Assembly (NCBI RefSeq): GCF_000612505.1 | Contig: NZ_CP004078.1 | Coordinates: 1,662,001 to 1,726,000, forward strand | Direction of reading: 5' to 3' | Length of the DNA stretch: 64,000 nt | Source: Paenibacillus sabinae T27 | Lineage (GTDB): Bacteria; Bacillota; Bacilli; Paenibacillales; Paenibacillaceae | In this document: one piece after another, positions 43,956-52,286 of the stretch | Layout of the letters: each line of letters opens with the position of its first letter | Numbering within the stretch: the first letter of the stretch is position 1 | Program-made: the position numbers and the translations under genes | Notes under the pieces: generated by a model | Told to the model about the DNA's origin: nothing | The model's database searches: none | Seen by the model: only the letters and a program-made list of their open reading frames with translations

Positions 43956-44037
43956 GCTAGCTACCGCACACCCGCTACCCTACACCGGACAGTCAAAACA
44001 GAACTAGTGAGTGGTACCCTTTAGTTTATCCCCCCCA

Positions 44038-44673
44038 TTACTTAAACACCAATTCCCCAAAAAACCCGCTTTGATGGTAATCCGGCGAAGCCGAATCAAC
44101 CCGGTTCCAGCACCCGTAATGGGGGACCGGCGTTTCGTCGCCGCATTTATAGAAGTTGCCGCGGAAGGCTCGGCCGGGCTCGGCCTTGAATCCGGGAAAC
44201 TTGCTCTGCAGCCACTCGAAAGGAATGGAAAACGCCAGCTCCCAATACGTCTCCCCGCTGTGCTCATCGACCCGATTAACCGCTGTTTTGATTTGGAAAA
44301 TCGCCGGAGAATCCGAAAGGGTAATCCGGTTCTCCCGTCCTTTGCCAATCTGCAGCAGGATGGTGCCGGCCGCGTTGAATTCGAAGTTAAGATAACGGGG
44401 ATCGGAGCCGGGAAGCGGCTGCATGAAAAATTCGGCGCAGCTGTCCGTGTAGACCGGATCATTCTGCTCCTTGTACCGAGCGAGCGGATCTTTTTCATAA
44501 ACATTGAACTGGATGTGCAGCCGCCCAGCTGTGTAATACAGCCTGATCTCGACCTTGGGCGTGTAGCCGTTGTCCAGCCAGAGATATTCGTCCAACGTAA
44601 GCGGTGCAATATTCTCCCAATCGGTTGAACCGGTATAGTGTGCAATTGAATATGAGCGGGTTGGGTTCATCAT
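44038..44673 (-). CDS. CBM9-like carbohydrate-binding domain protein
   Basis: 211 residues forming one family-9-like beta-sandwich. The marker runs are TPKVEIRLYYTAGRLHIQF, VYTDSCAEFFMQPLPG, YLNFEFNAAGTILLQIG and YWELAFSIPFEWL. The family binds sugar reducing ends, often as part of secreted glycoside hydrolases, but here it stands alone without a signal peptide. The start is ATG 44673, six bases after AAGGAGG; ATG 44670 is also possible. It lies at the edge of the second sugar locus, downstream on the same strand of an AraC regulator. Role unknown; a sugar-sensing or handling accessory is an inference. Confidence 0.8.
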   Translation of the reverse strand: MMNPTRSYSIAHYTGSTDWENIAPLTLDEYLWLDNGYTPKVEIRLYYTAGRLHIQFNVYEKDPLARYKEQNDPVYTDSCAEFFMQPLPGSDPRYLNFEFNAAGTILLQIGKGRENRITLSDSPAIFQIKTAVNRVDEHSGETYWELAFSIPFEWLQSKFPGFKAEPGRAFRGNFYKCGDETPVPHYGCWNRVDSASPDYHQSGFFGELVFK

Positions 44674-44749
44674 TTGTGTCCTCCTTGGCAGCAAAAAAAT
44701 TGCGGCAATAATATAGTAGCGTTCGAATCCGGTCCTCGTCCCGCCAGCC

Positions 44750-45652
44750 TCACAAAATCCGGGAAAGCTTGCGGTACGCGCGGGGGGAAATGCCCTCTTG
44801 GGCCGAAAAGGTTCTGCTGAAATAGTGGATATCCGGATAACCGACCTGCTCTCCTACTTTTTCGACGGGCCAGTCGGTCTCCCTAAGCAGCTTGCGCGCT
44901 TCCCGGTGCCGGATGGAACGGAGATATTCGCCCGGAGGCATGCCGGCAATCTGGCGGAACAGCTTGGAGAAATGGTCCTCATGCAGGTTCATCCTGTCCG
45001 CCATCGACCGGTTGGTCCAGCCTGCGGCGGGCTTGGCTTCGATCTCCTCCATCAGCGCCCGAATCCGTTCGCCGTGCACAGAAGCTTTGGCCAGACGGCG
45101 CGAGCTTTGCGTGCGCAGCAGGGAGGTGAGGATGCCCAGCATGAGTCCCCGGCAGACCAGCTCATAACCGGGGGGACGCATCGTAAACTCCTGCACGAGC
45201 TGCTCCATGGCATGGACGCATTCTGGAGGCGGCGTATAGATCGGATCTTCGGACAAGGGCAGAAAGGGCGCGGCTACCGCTTCGACAGCGAATTTACCCG
45301 GAATCACTTCCTCTTCATTGACCACCATGTCTTCTTCCCGCAAGATCCGAGATTCACCGAAAAAGTCAAAATGGATACCGAGCAGCTTCGCGGGAGACGA
45401 CAGGATCGAATTTTGATGATAGACGCCGGGCGCAAGAAAAATAAGCTGGCCGGGAGTCAGCGAATGAAGCGCACCGTTAATCCTGGTCGTCAGTTCCCCT
45501 TGGCGAACGTACAGCAGCTCGAAATCATACAGCCTCCGTTCGGGAAAGCTGCAGGGCTGAAGGCTTTGAAACTGGGCGTAGTGGATGCCGGGCGACCATT
45601 CGCGAAAGGGCGTTTCTTTTTTAACCGGATGGACAATCTCATTTTCCTGCAT
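44750..45652 (-). CDS. AraC family regulator of the second sugar locus
   Basis: 300 residues: cupin/AraC_binding N-terminal half (about 20-130, with FELLYVRQGELTTRINGAL and FLAPGVYHQNSIL) and a C-terminal double helix-turn-helix (SMADRMNLHEDHFSKLFRQ and VGEQVGYPDIHYFSRTF). The start ATG 45652 is seven bases after GGGAGG; longer starts lie upstream of this site. It is divergent from the isomerase-dehydrogenase operon, with a 180-base AT-rich spacer, so it probably activates that operon in response to a sugar. Confidence 0.88.
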   Translation of the reverse strand: MQENEIVHPVKKETPFREWSPGIHYAQFQSLQPCSFPERRLYDFELLYVRQGELTTRINGALHSLTPGQLIFLAPGVYHQNSILSSPAKLLGIHFDFFGESRILREEDMVVNEEEVIPGKFAVEAVAAPFLPLSEDPIYTPPPECVHAMEQLVQEFTMRPPGYELVCRGLMLGILTSLLRTQSSRRLAKASVHGERIRALMEEIEAKPAAGWTNRSMADRMNLHEDHFSKLFRQIAGMPPGEYLRSIRHREARKLLRETDWPVEKVGEQVGYPDIHYFSRTFSAQEGISPRAYRKLSRIL

Positions 45653-45834
45653 GGCAAGGCCTCCCATAACGAACGGGGCAACCAAAGATATATACCGGAA
45701 TAATTCAAAAAGTATCTTTTTCCCCTAAATAAATTAAAATTCAAATCTAATATACTATAAAAAAGCTAAGGAAAACAGCAAACGCAGCTATCTTTCTATA
45801 AAACGGAAAATAACAAAACCGGAGGGTGATCGTA

Positions 45835-46689
45835 ATGAAAAAAGGGATTAACATTTGGTCGTTTCGCGAAGGGATGCCAATCAAGGAGTGCGTGCGGCTG
45901 GCCAAAGCGGCAGGCTTTGACGGCATTGAATTGTCGCTGAACGAGTCCGGTGAAATGGGACTGCAAACGACTGAGAAGGAAGCCCGCGAGCTGCGCGATT
46001 CGATCGCCGAAGCGGGTTTGGAAATCGCCGGACTGGCAACGGGACTGTATTGGTCCTATGCGATGACGAGCGAATCGGAGGCGAACCGCACCAAGGCGAT
46101 GGATGTCTGCAAAAAGCAGCTCGAGCTCGCAGCCGTTCTTGGAGCGGATACGATTCTGGTCATTCCGGGCGCGGTCGGCGTTGATTTCATCCCGGGCTCC
46201 GAGGTTGTCTCCTACGACAAAGCCTATGACAGAGCGCTGGAGGCGATCGGCAAGCTGGCGCTGGAGGCCGAGCGACTGGGCGTAGCCATCGGCATCGAGA
46301 ATGTATGGAACAAATTCCTGCTGTCCCCGCTTGAAATGCGCGGTTTCATTGACGCCGTCGGCTCCCGCTTCGTAGGCTCGTACCTCGATGTGGGGAATAT
46401 CGTTCATTCCGGCTATCCGGAGCAGTGGGTGCGGATTCTGGGCGACCGGATCAAGAAAGTGCATTTCAAGGATTACCGCCGGGAAGCGGGAGGTCTGCAC
46501 GGCTTTGTGGACCTGCTCGCCGGAGATGTGGATTATCCCGCTGTCGTCAGCGCTCTTAAGGAGATCGGCTACGACGGTTATGTCACAGGCGAAATGATCC
46601 CTGCTTACAAGCATTACACGGAGCAGATTATTTTCAACACTTCAGCGTCCATGGACGCCATTTTGGGCCGGACGGATTACAAAGCCTAA
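45835..46689 (+). CDS. Sugar phosphate isomerase/epimerase (xylose isomerase-like TIM barrel)
   Basis: 284 residues of the AP-endonuclease-2 superfamily: GINIWSFREGMPIKECVRLA start, AAGFDGIELSLNE, VAIGIENVWNKFLLSP with a likely metal Glu, GSYLDVGNIVHSGYPE and IKKVHFKDYRR, and a final GYDGYVTGEMIP. Metal ligands (Glu, Asp, His, Glu) are plausible from these runs. Such enzymes isomerise or epimerise keto sugars and inositol derivatives; the exact reaction is unknown. The start is ATG 45835, eight bases after GGAGGG. First gene of an operon with two oxidoreductases. Confidence 0.88.
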   Translation: MKKGINIWSFREGMPIKECVRLAKAAGFDGIELSLNESGEMGLQTTEKEARELRDSIAEAGLEIAGLATGLYWSYAMTSESEANRTKAMDVCKKQLELAAVLGADTILVIPGAVGVDFIPGSEVVSYDKAYDRALEAIGKLALEAERLGVAIGIENVWNKFLLSPLEMRGFIDAVGSRFVGSYLDVGNIVHSGYPEQWVRILGDRIKKVHFKDYRREAGGLHGFVDLLAGDVDYPAVVSALKEIGYDGYVTGEMIPAYKHYTEQIIFNTSASMDAILGRTDYKA

Positions 46690-46704
46690 TCGGGAGTGAG
46701 AGAA

Positions 46705-47718
46705 ATGCTTAAAGTAGGACTGGTAGGATTCGGTTTCATGGGCCGGATGAACTTTGACCAATACGTCAAGCTGAATGAAGACGGCTATCCGATCGCTCTG
46801 ACGGCCATCTGCGACCCGCGGATTGAAGAACTGAAGGGCCAGAAGGCAGGCGGCAATATGAACACGGCCCATGAGGTCTACGATTTGTCCGCCTATCATC
46901 TATATCGGGATTTGGAGGACATGCTGGCTAACGAGCAGCTGGATGTCGTCAGTCTGGCGGTCCCGACGTATCTGCATGCCGAAATGGCATGTTCCCTGCT
47001 GGAACGGGGCTACCATGTGTTCTGCGAGAAGCCGATGGCCCGGCATTCGGCGGAGGCGGTGAAGATGGCGGAGACGGCGGCGCGGACCGGGAAGAAGCTG
47101 ATGATCGGACATTGTCTCCGGTTCTGGCCGGCTTATGAATATTTGAAGGAAAAAATAGACAGCGGTGAATTCGGCCAGGTTACGGCGGGTTATTTCTACC
47201 GGGGCTCCGGCGCGCCGAAGGGCTGGCTTGTAAATGACGAGCTGAGCGGCGGCTGCATGATGGATATGCATGTCCATGACACCGATATGATTCAGTATTT
47301 GTTTGGGAAGCCGGACAAGGTTTCCTCGCTCGGCCGCAATGTCGTACCGGGTAGCGGTTACGATATCGTGTCCTCGCATTATCACTATACGGATGGAAAA
47401 GTAATCAACGCGCAGGCGGATTGGACGCTCGAAGGGGATTTCGGCTTTTATATGGGCTACAGGGTCAATTTTGAGCGGGGCAATCTGGTGTTTGACGGCA
47501 GTAAGGTCAAAGTCAATCCGAACAACCAGCCCGGCTTTACGGCGTATCTTTCTCCGCATACGGGCTACTATCGGGAACTGGTTTATTTCCTTGACGCGAT
47601 TCTTCAGGATAAGCCGGTTAGCGTCTGCGCGCCGGAAAGTACGGCTCTGTCCATTGAAATCATTGAGGCTGAAATGGAATCCACCCGGAATGAAGGGGCA
47701 TGGGTTACTTTGTTTTAA
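46705..47718 (+). CDS. Gfo/Idh/MocA family dehydrogenase, copy 1
   Basis: 337 residues. The NAD(P)-binding loop is VGLVGFGFMGRMNFD; EKP is in HVFCEKPMARHSAE, a conserved sugar-contact motif, followed by GHCLRFWPAYEYLKE. The C-terminal alpha/beta domain carries GGCMMDMHVHDTDMIQYLFG, whose HDTD residues are typical catalytic contacts. It oxidises or reduces a sugar or cyclitol. The start is ATG 46705 with GGGAG eight bases upstream. It is followed after 51 bases by a close paralogue of equal length. Confidence 0.9.
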   Translation: MLKVGLVGFGFMGRMNFDQYVKLNEDGYPIALTAICDPRIEELKGQKAGGNMNTAHEVYDLSAYHLYRDLEDMLANEQLDVVSLAVPTYLHAEMACSLLERGYHVFCEKPMARHSAEAVKMAETAARTGKKLMIGHCLRFWPAYEYLKEKIDSGEFGQVTAGYFYRGSGAPKGWLVNDELSGGCMMDMHVHDTDMIQYLFGKPDKVSSLGRNVVPGSGYDIVSSHYHYTDGKVINAQADWTLEGDFGFYMGYRVNFERGNLVFDGSKVKVNPNNQPGFTAYLSPHTGYYRELVYFLDAILQDKPVSVCAPESTALSIEIIEAEMESTRNEGAWVTLF

Positions 47719-47769
47719 AGCGACAACGCTTTATTGAGCGACAATCATTAGCGGGAGGCGATTTCTGGC

Positions 47770-48783
47770 ATGTTGAAAATAGGATTGGTCGGTTTCGGCT
47801 TTATGGGCCGGATGCACTTTGACAATTACGTCCGGTTAATGGAGGAAGGCAGCCCTGTTTCGCTCGCGGCGATCTGCGATCCACTGATTGAAGAATTGAA
47901 GAACGGAAAAGCGGGCGGGAATATGAGCACGGCCCGTGAAGTGTACGATTTATCCGCTTACCATCTCTACACCGATCTTGAGGACATGCTGGCGAACGAG
48001 CAGCTGGATGTCATTGATATTGCGGCTCCCACGTATCTGCATGCCGAGATGGCCTGCTCACTGCTGGAGCGCGGCATCCATGTATTCTGCGAGAAACCGA
48101 TGGCAAGGCATTCGGCGGACGCGCGGAAGATGGTCGAGATGGCTAACCGCAACGGGAAGAAGCTCATGATCGGGCAGTGTCTCCGGTTCTGGCCGGGCTA
48201 TGAGTATTTGAAGGAAGTTGTGGACAGCGGCAAGTTCGGCCAGGCGACGGAAGGCTATTTCTATCGCGGCTCCGGGGCTCCGAAGGACTGGTTCCTTGAT
48301 GAGAAGCTGAGCGGCGGCTGCATTATGGACATGCATATTCACGACACCGATATAATCAACTATCTGTTCGGCAAACCGGAGAAGGTATCGACGCTCGGAC
48401 GCAATGTGCTTCCGGGAAGCGGCTACGATATCGCCTCCACCCATTATTATTATAAAGACGGGAAAGTCATCAACTCCCAGGTGGACTGGACGCTGGAGGG
48501 CGATTTCGGCTTTTACATGGGCTACCGGGTTAATTTTGAAGGGGGAAGTGTGGTCTTTGACGGAAGCACGGTCAAGGTGAATCCGAATGACGCCCCCGGC
48601 TTTACCCCGGAAATCTCCCCTGAAGCCGGCTATTACCGGGAGCTGGACTATTTTCTGGATGCGGTCATCCATGACAAGTCTGTTGACGTCTGTACGCCCG
48701 AGAGCGCGGCGGAATCGCTGGAAGTCGTGGAAGCGGAAATCCGCTCGGCCGATGCCCAGGGAGAATGGGTGAAGCTCGTCTAA
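47770..48783 (+). CDS. Gfo/Idh/MocA family dehydrogenase, copy 2
   Basis: 337 residues, closely similar to the preceding gene along its whole length (same length, no gaps by eye; roughly seven in ten residues identical, an estimate). The loop is IGLVGFGFMGRMHFD, the EKP motif lies in HVFCEKPMARHSADAR and the catalytic region is GGCIMDMHIHDTDIINYLFG. ATG 47770 follows GGGAGGCG. A tandem duplicate with divergence concentrated outside the catalytic motifs, consistent with two steps of one pathway (for example oxidation then reduction of an epimer) or two related substrates. Confidence 0.9.
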   Translation: MLKIGLVGFGFMGRMHFDNYVRLMEEGSPVSLAAICDPLIEELKNGKAGGNMSTAREVYDLSAYHLYTDLEDMLANEQLDVIDIAAPTYLHAEMACSLLERGIHVFCEKPMARHSADARKMVEMANRNGKKLMIGQCLRFWPGYEYLKEVVDSGKFGQATEGYFYRGSGAPKDWFLDEKLSGGCIMDMHIHDTDIINYLFGKPEKVSTLGRNVLPGSGYDIASTHYYYKDGKVINSQVDWTLEGDFGFYMGYRVNFEGGSVVFDGSTVKVNPNDAPGFTPEISPEAGYYRELDYFLDAVIHDKSVDVCTPESAAESLEVVEAEIRSADAQGEWVKLV

Positions 48784-48804
48784 GCGGCGGCATCCGTCTG
48801 GGCC

Positions 48805-48844
48805 AATAACCGAGTCTTGCTATGTGCAAAACTCGGTTATTTTC
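48805..48844 (+). terminator. Terminator after the dehydrogenase pair
   Basis: AATAACCGAGT / ACTCGGTTATT perfect 11-bp arms, 13-base loop, T run. It lies 22 bases after the stop of copy 2. Confidence 0.85.
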
Positions 48845-48931
48845 CATGAAGTCCATATTTGTAACTTATTATCCGTCATGCTATCATTTTCAGGTAGAAT
48901 AGTTGCAAATATTGGTCGAAGGGGAAGCCGA

Positions 48932-49606
48932 ATGAAGAAGATCAAGAAAGTTCAGACGCACGAAATGGTCTCGAAGGAAATCAAGGATTATATTCAGCAG
49001 AACAATTTGAAGAAGGGTGACAAGCTGCCCTCCGTAGAGCAAATTATGGAGAATCTTGGCGTCGGCCGTTCCTCGATCCGTGAAGCGATCCGTTACCTGG
49101 AGGCTTTGGATATCATTGAAGTCCTCAACGGCAAAGGTATATTCGTCAAGGAGCCGTCCTTGTATCAATTGTCGACCAAATTTACGGTGGAGGATGAGAA
49201 ATCCGCGCTTCTTCAGCTGTGCGACGTACGCAGAGGCCTGGAGGGAATTGCTGTGGAGCTGGCGGCGGTACGGGCCAGTCAGGAGCATGTGGACGAGATG
49301 TGGTACTATTACGAGCTGATCGGCAAGACGACCGGAGCGGAAAGCTCAATTGCGGATATGAAGTTTCACCAGGCGATTTACCGGGCTTCGGGGAACGTCA
49401 TTCTGCAGGAAATCATCGGATCGATCTGGAATACGTTTGTCGAGTTTTGGCGGGCGCCGTTTGGCAACAAGGATTTTTTCTATGACAGCTATCCTTTTCA
49501 TAAATCCGTCGTTGAAGCGATCGAGGAGAAGAATCCGGAGAAGGCGAGAGTAGAATTCAACAAAATGATGGACGTTATGGTGAAAGCCATCACCGAAGTG
49601 AAGTGA
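48932..49606 (+). CDS. GntR family regulator, FadR subfamily
   Basis: 224 residues. The winged helix (about 8-75) reads GDKLPSVEQIMENLGVGRSS then IREAIRYLEALDIIEVLNG. The FCD effector domain (about 90-220) has the metal-binding-type residues in DMKFHQAIYRASGN and SYPFHKSVVEAIEEKNPEKA. The start is ATG 48932 after GAAGGGGAAG; the frame extends upstream across the terminator of the previous gene and is not coding there. It lies just before the second sugar importer operon and likely represses or activates it, possibly at the palindrome at 49779-49795. Confidence 0.88.
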   Translation: MKKIKKVQTHEMVSKEIKDYIQQNNLKKGDKLPSVEQIMENLGVGRSSIREAIRYLEALDIIEVLNGKGIFVKEPSLYQLSTKFTVEDEKSALLQLCDVRRGLEGIAVELAAVRASQEHVDEMWYYYELIGKTTGAESSIADMKFHQAIYRASGNVILQEIIGSIWNTFVEFWRAPFGNKDFFYDSYPFHKSVVEAIEEKNPEKARVEFNKMMDVMVKAITEVK

Positions 49607-49624
49607 ACTTTTCTGACATAAGGA

Positions 49625-49653
49625 TTGACACAAGGGAAAAGGGATGTTAAGAT
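49625..49653 (+). promoter_or_regulatory. SigA-type promoter of the second ABC importer operon
   Basis: TTGACA (49625), 17 bases, TAAGAT (49648). Consensus -35 and good -10. Confidence 0.72.
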
Positions 49654-49778
49654 TCATTAAGAATTTAACTAAAACTTTGTTCAATCCTTGGAATAACGAT
49701 ACGAAATTCAACATCAGTGGCATGTAACATGACATGAACCGAAGGTCTTTGGTAAAAAGAATGAGATTCTCAGGCTCT

Positions 49779-49795
49779 AACCTATCAGATAGGTT
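49779..49795. promoter_or_regulatory. Perfect 17-bp palindrome AACCTATC-A-GATAGGTT
   Basis: Eight-base arms around a single central base, about 125 bases after the -10 hexamer and 186 before the start codon. Could be a regulator site or an RNA hairpin. Confidence 0.6.
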
Positions 49796-49980
49796 TACAG
49801 CATTACTGGCGGCCAGATATTTCCTCCAGCTGATCCCTTGCAGAGAGGGTGAGCAGGAGCCTGTGTCTCAACCTGTATGACAGCATGACAGTATGGCGAC
49901 TTGGCTGCAGCATGAATGAGAATTATGAAGGGACTTTGAACCTTTTATAATAATATTTTTTCTGAATGAGGGGGATTTTT

Positions 49981-51303
49981 GTGAGAATCGGTAAAAAATG
50001 GTTCGCATCAACTTTATTGCTCGTAACGGCACTCAGCTCGTTAACAGCATGCGGGAGCGGGACAAGCAGCGAAGGAGCTGCGGGAAGCGGCTCTACGGAA
50101 CCGGTGAAGATCCGGATGATCGAAAGCTTGACCAGCCCGGCCCGTACGGAAGTTCTCAAGCAAATGGTGAGCAAATTTGAAGAGGCTAATCCGGGAATTG
50201 ATGTGGAACTGATCTCCCCGCCGCTGGACAGCGCCGATACGAAGATTGCGCAAATGCTGTCGTCCAAAGCGGATATCGATGTGCTGGAAGTCAGAGACTC
50301 AACGGTCAAGCAATTTGTAACGAACAACTGGATTGCCGACTTGTCGCCCTACACGTCCAAGTGGTCCGGTTACGGCACGCTGAACGCGAGCGCACAAATG
50401 TCCGCCAATTATATCGAGAACAAGCCGTATTACATCCCTTATGGCCTGTATGAGAAGATTTTGTTCTACCGTACCGACTGGTTCAAGGAAAAAGGTCTGG
50501 AAGCGCCCAAGACGTGGGAAGAGCTGTATGCAGCGGCGAAGGCGATCACCGATCCGTCCAAGAACCGCTACGGCTACTCCTTCCGCGGAGGCAAAGGCGC
50601 CGACAGCTATATCGTCGATATGATTCGCGACTACAACGGAACGAACACCAACCCTGAAGACGCGATGTTCCTGAAGAACGGCAACACCATTTTCAGTACT
50701 CCGGAAGCCAAGCAGGCGCTGGAGAACCACCTGAATATTTACAAAGACGGCTCTCCGAAAGATTCGGTGAACTGGGGATTCGCGGAAATGGTCGAAGGCT
50801 TTGAGGCCGGCGTTACCGGCATGCTGATTCAAGACCCGGATGTCATCGACGTCGTCAAGCAAAAAATGGGCGAAGGCACCTGGAGCACGGCCGCTATTCC
50901 GGCAGGTCCTTCGGGTGTAACCCACTACAAAGTCGGCGCAGCCGGATGGGGGATGGCCGCTCATTCCGAGCATAAGGACGAAGCCTGGAAATTGATCGAG
51001 TTCCTGTCCAGCCCGGAACAGAATGAGTTCTTCACCCAAAAGATCGGTCTGATTCCCGTGCACACCACCGCCTCGGAGAACGAGTTCTACAAGACCGGCT
51101 ACTACAAGCCTTACATGGACATGAACGCAGATGCCGCCCACTATATTCCGGTTAAGCCCGAAACGGACTACAAAGGCTTCGGCGAATGGCGCTCGATCAT
51201 CCAGCAGGATACGCAGGCGATCATTTTCGGCAGGCTGTCCGTGGACGACGCCCTGAAGAAATGGGACGCATACTGGCTCGACCAGAAGAAGCAAGGCAAG
51301 TAA
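49981..51303 (+). CDS. Sugar ABC transporter solute-binding lipoprotein, second importer
   Basis: 440 residues of family 1 binding proteins. Signal peptide RIGKKWFASTLLLVTALS and lipobox LTACGSG, then a Ser/Gly-rich tether. The domain begins VKIRMIESLTSPARTEVLKQ and includes DADIDVLEVRDST-like text, YYIPYGLYEKILFYRTDWF and APKTWEELYAAAKAI, common to disaccharide binders. The start is GTG 49981, six bases after GAGGGGG; the ATG at 49966 would put the ribosome binding site inside the gene. Genes upstream (isomerase, two dehydrogenases, GntR) suggest that a sugar or cyclitol is imported and oxidised. Confidence 0.9.
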   Translation: MRIGKKWFASTLLLVTALSSLTACGSGTSSEGAAGSGSTEPVKIRMIESLTSPARTEVLKQMVSKFEEANPGIDVELISPPLDSADTKIAQMLSSKADIDVLEVRDSTVKQFVTNNWIADLSPYTSKWSGYGTLNASAQMSANYIENKPYYIPYGLYEKILFYRTDWFKEKGLEAPKTWEELYAAAKAITDPSKNRYGYSFRGGKGADSYIVDMIRDYNGTNTNPEDAMFLKNGNTIFSTPEAKQALENHLNIYKDGSPKDSVNWGFAEMVEGFEAGVTGMLIQDPDVIDVVKQKMGEGTWSTAAIPAGPSGVTHYKVGAAGWGMAAHSEHKDEAWKLIEFLSSPEQNEFFTQKIGLIPVHTTASENEFYKTGYYKPYMDMNADAAHYIPVKPETDYKGFGEWRSIIQQDTQAIIFGRLSVDDALKKWDAYWLDQKKQGK

Positions 51304-51312
51304 ATATTCAAT

Positions 51313-51352
51313 CAAACATATGGGTACGGGTGCTGCCGCCCATATGTTTGTT
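51313..51352 (+). terminator. Intra-operon hairpin after the second solute-binding protein
   Basis: CAAACATATGGG ... CCCATATGTTTG, perfect 12-bp arms, then TTTT. Expected to allow partial read-through to the permeases. Confidence 0.8.
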
Positions 51353-51374
51353 TTAAGAGGAGGTTCCTGTCCTG

Positions 51375-52286
51375 ATGAACAACACTGGCGTCCGCAAACC
51401 TCGCCTGAGCCGCACCGCCGCTTTTATCCTGTTCTGTCTGCTGCCCGCCCTTATACCGGTGCTTGTGCTTACATATTTTCCGATTTTGAAGGGCATCGTG
51501 ATGGCGTTTCAGAACTACTCGCTTTTTAATTTGAACGACATCCGGTTTATCGGCTTTGACAATTTCCGAACGGTACTCCAGGACCCAAACCTGCCGACCA
51601 TTCTGAAAAATACGGGGCTCTGGGTGTTCATCTCCCTGATCCTGCAGTTTGCCATCGGATTCCTGCTGTCGCTACTCCTGTACCGGAAATTCCCGGGCAG
51701 AGGCGTTTATCAAGGCTTGATTTATTATTCCTGGGCAATGTCCGGCTTCCTGATCGGGATTATCTGGCGCTGGATGTTCAACGGCCAAATCGGCGTCATT
51801 AATGATCTGCTGCTCAAAGCGGGGCTGATCTCGGAGCGCATCGGATTTCTGTCCGACCCGAAATGGGCGATGTTCTCGGTTATCGTGGCGAATATCTGGT
51901 ACGGGGTTGCTTTTTTCGCCATCATGCTTACGGCTGCCATGCAGTCCATTCCCGAAGAATTGTTTGAGGCTGCCGATATGGACGGCGCGAACGGACTGCA
52001 AAAGATGCTGCACGTCATTATTCCCTACATCCTGCCGACGATCATTACGACCACGGCGCTGCGGGTCATCTGGATTTTCAATTTCCCGGATATTATCTAT
52101 GCGATGACGAACGGCGGACCGGCCAATTCGACGCATATTCTGTCCACGTTCATGCTGGATAAAATCGTATTCGGCGGGGATTACGGACTGGCGGGCGCAG
52201 TCGGGGTCATTTCGATCGTGCTGCTGCTGCTGTACACCCTATTCTATCTTTTTGCTACGAAAGCGAGTAAGGCGGGTGATTTTTAG
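51375..52286 (+). CDS. Sugar ABC transporter permease 1, second importer
   Basis: 303 residues, six spans, MalF/UgpA type. Typical runs: FILFCLLPALIPVLVLTYFP, ISLILQFAIGFLLSLLLYR, the EAA loop ELFEAADMDGANGLQKMLHV, and TNGGPANSTHILSTFM. ATG 51375 follows AGGAGG. The partner permease starts directly after this stop codon, with no gap. Confidence 0.93.
   Translation: MNNTGVRKPRLSRTAAFILFCLLPALIPVLVLTYFPILKGIVMAFQNYSLFNLNDIRFIGFDNFRTVLQDPNLPTILKNTGLWVFISLILQFAIGFLLSLLLYRKFPGRGVYQGLIYYSWAMSGFLIGIIWRWMFNGQIGVINDLLLKAGLISERIGFLSDPKWAMFSVIVANIWYGVAFFAIMLTAAMQSIPEELFEAADMDGANGLQKMLHVIIPYILPTIITTTALRVIWIFNFPDIIYAMTNGGPANSTHILSTFMLDKIVFGGDYGLAGAVGVISIVLLLLYTLFYLFATKASKAGDF

Larger units (their letters stand above)
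43393..44037. other. 645-base gene-free region with a terminator, a G/T-rich tract and imperfect repeats
   Basis: 43448-43484 is the terminator of the radical SAM gene. 43560-43680 is a G/T-rich low-complexity tract (GGTGG, TGGGT words). 43811-43955 holds imperfect repeats around CCTGCAGATTTGCAGG. Short open frames here have no ribosome binding site and no recognisable product. Confidence 0.65.
49607..49980 (+). other. Long leader region of the second ABC importer
   Basis: 374 bases with no gene. A SigA-type promoter at 49625-49653 would give a transcript leader of about 320 bases before the solute-binding protein. The leader contains a perfect palindrome at 49779-49795 and GC-rich stretches that could fold. 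No known riboswitch was recognised. Confidence 0.55.

Noticed and set aside
49654..49980. T-box or known metabolite riboswitch in the long leader
   Set aside because: No T-box sequence, specifier-type stem or terminator-antiterminator pair was recognised, and no known aptamer core was seen.
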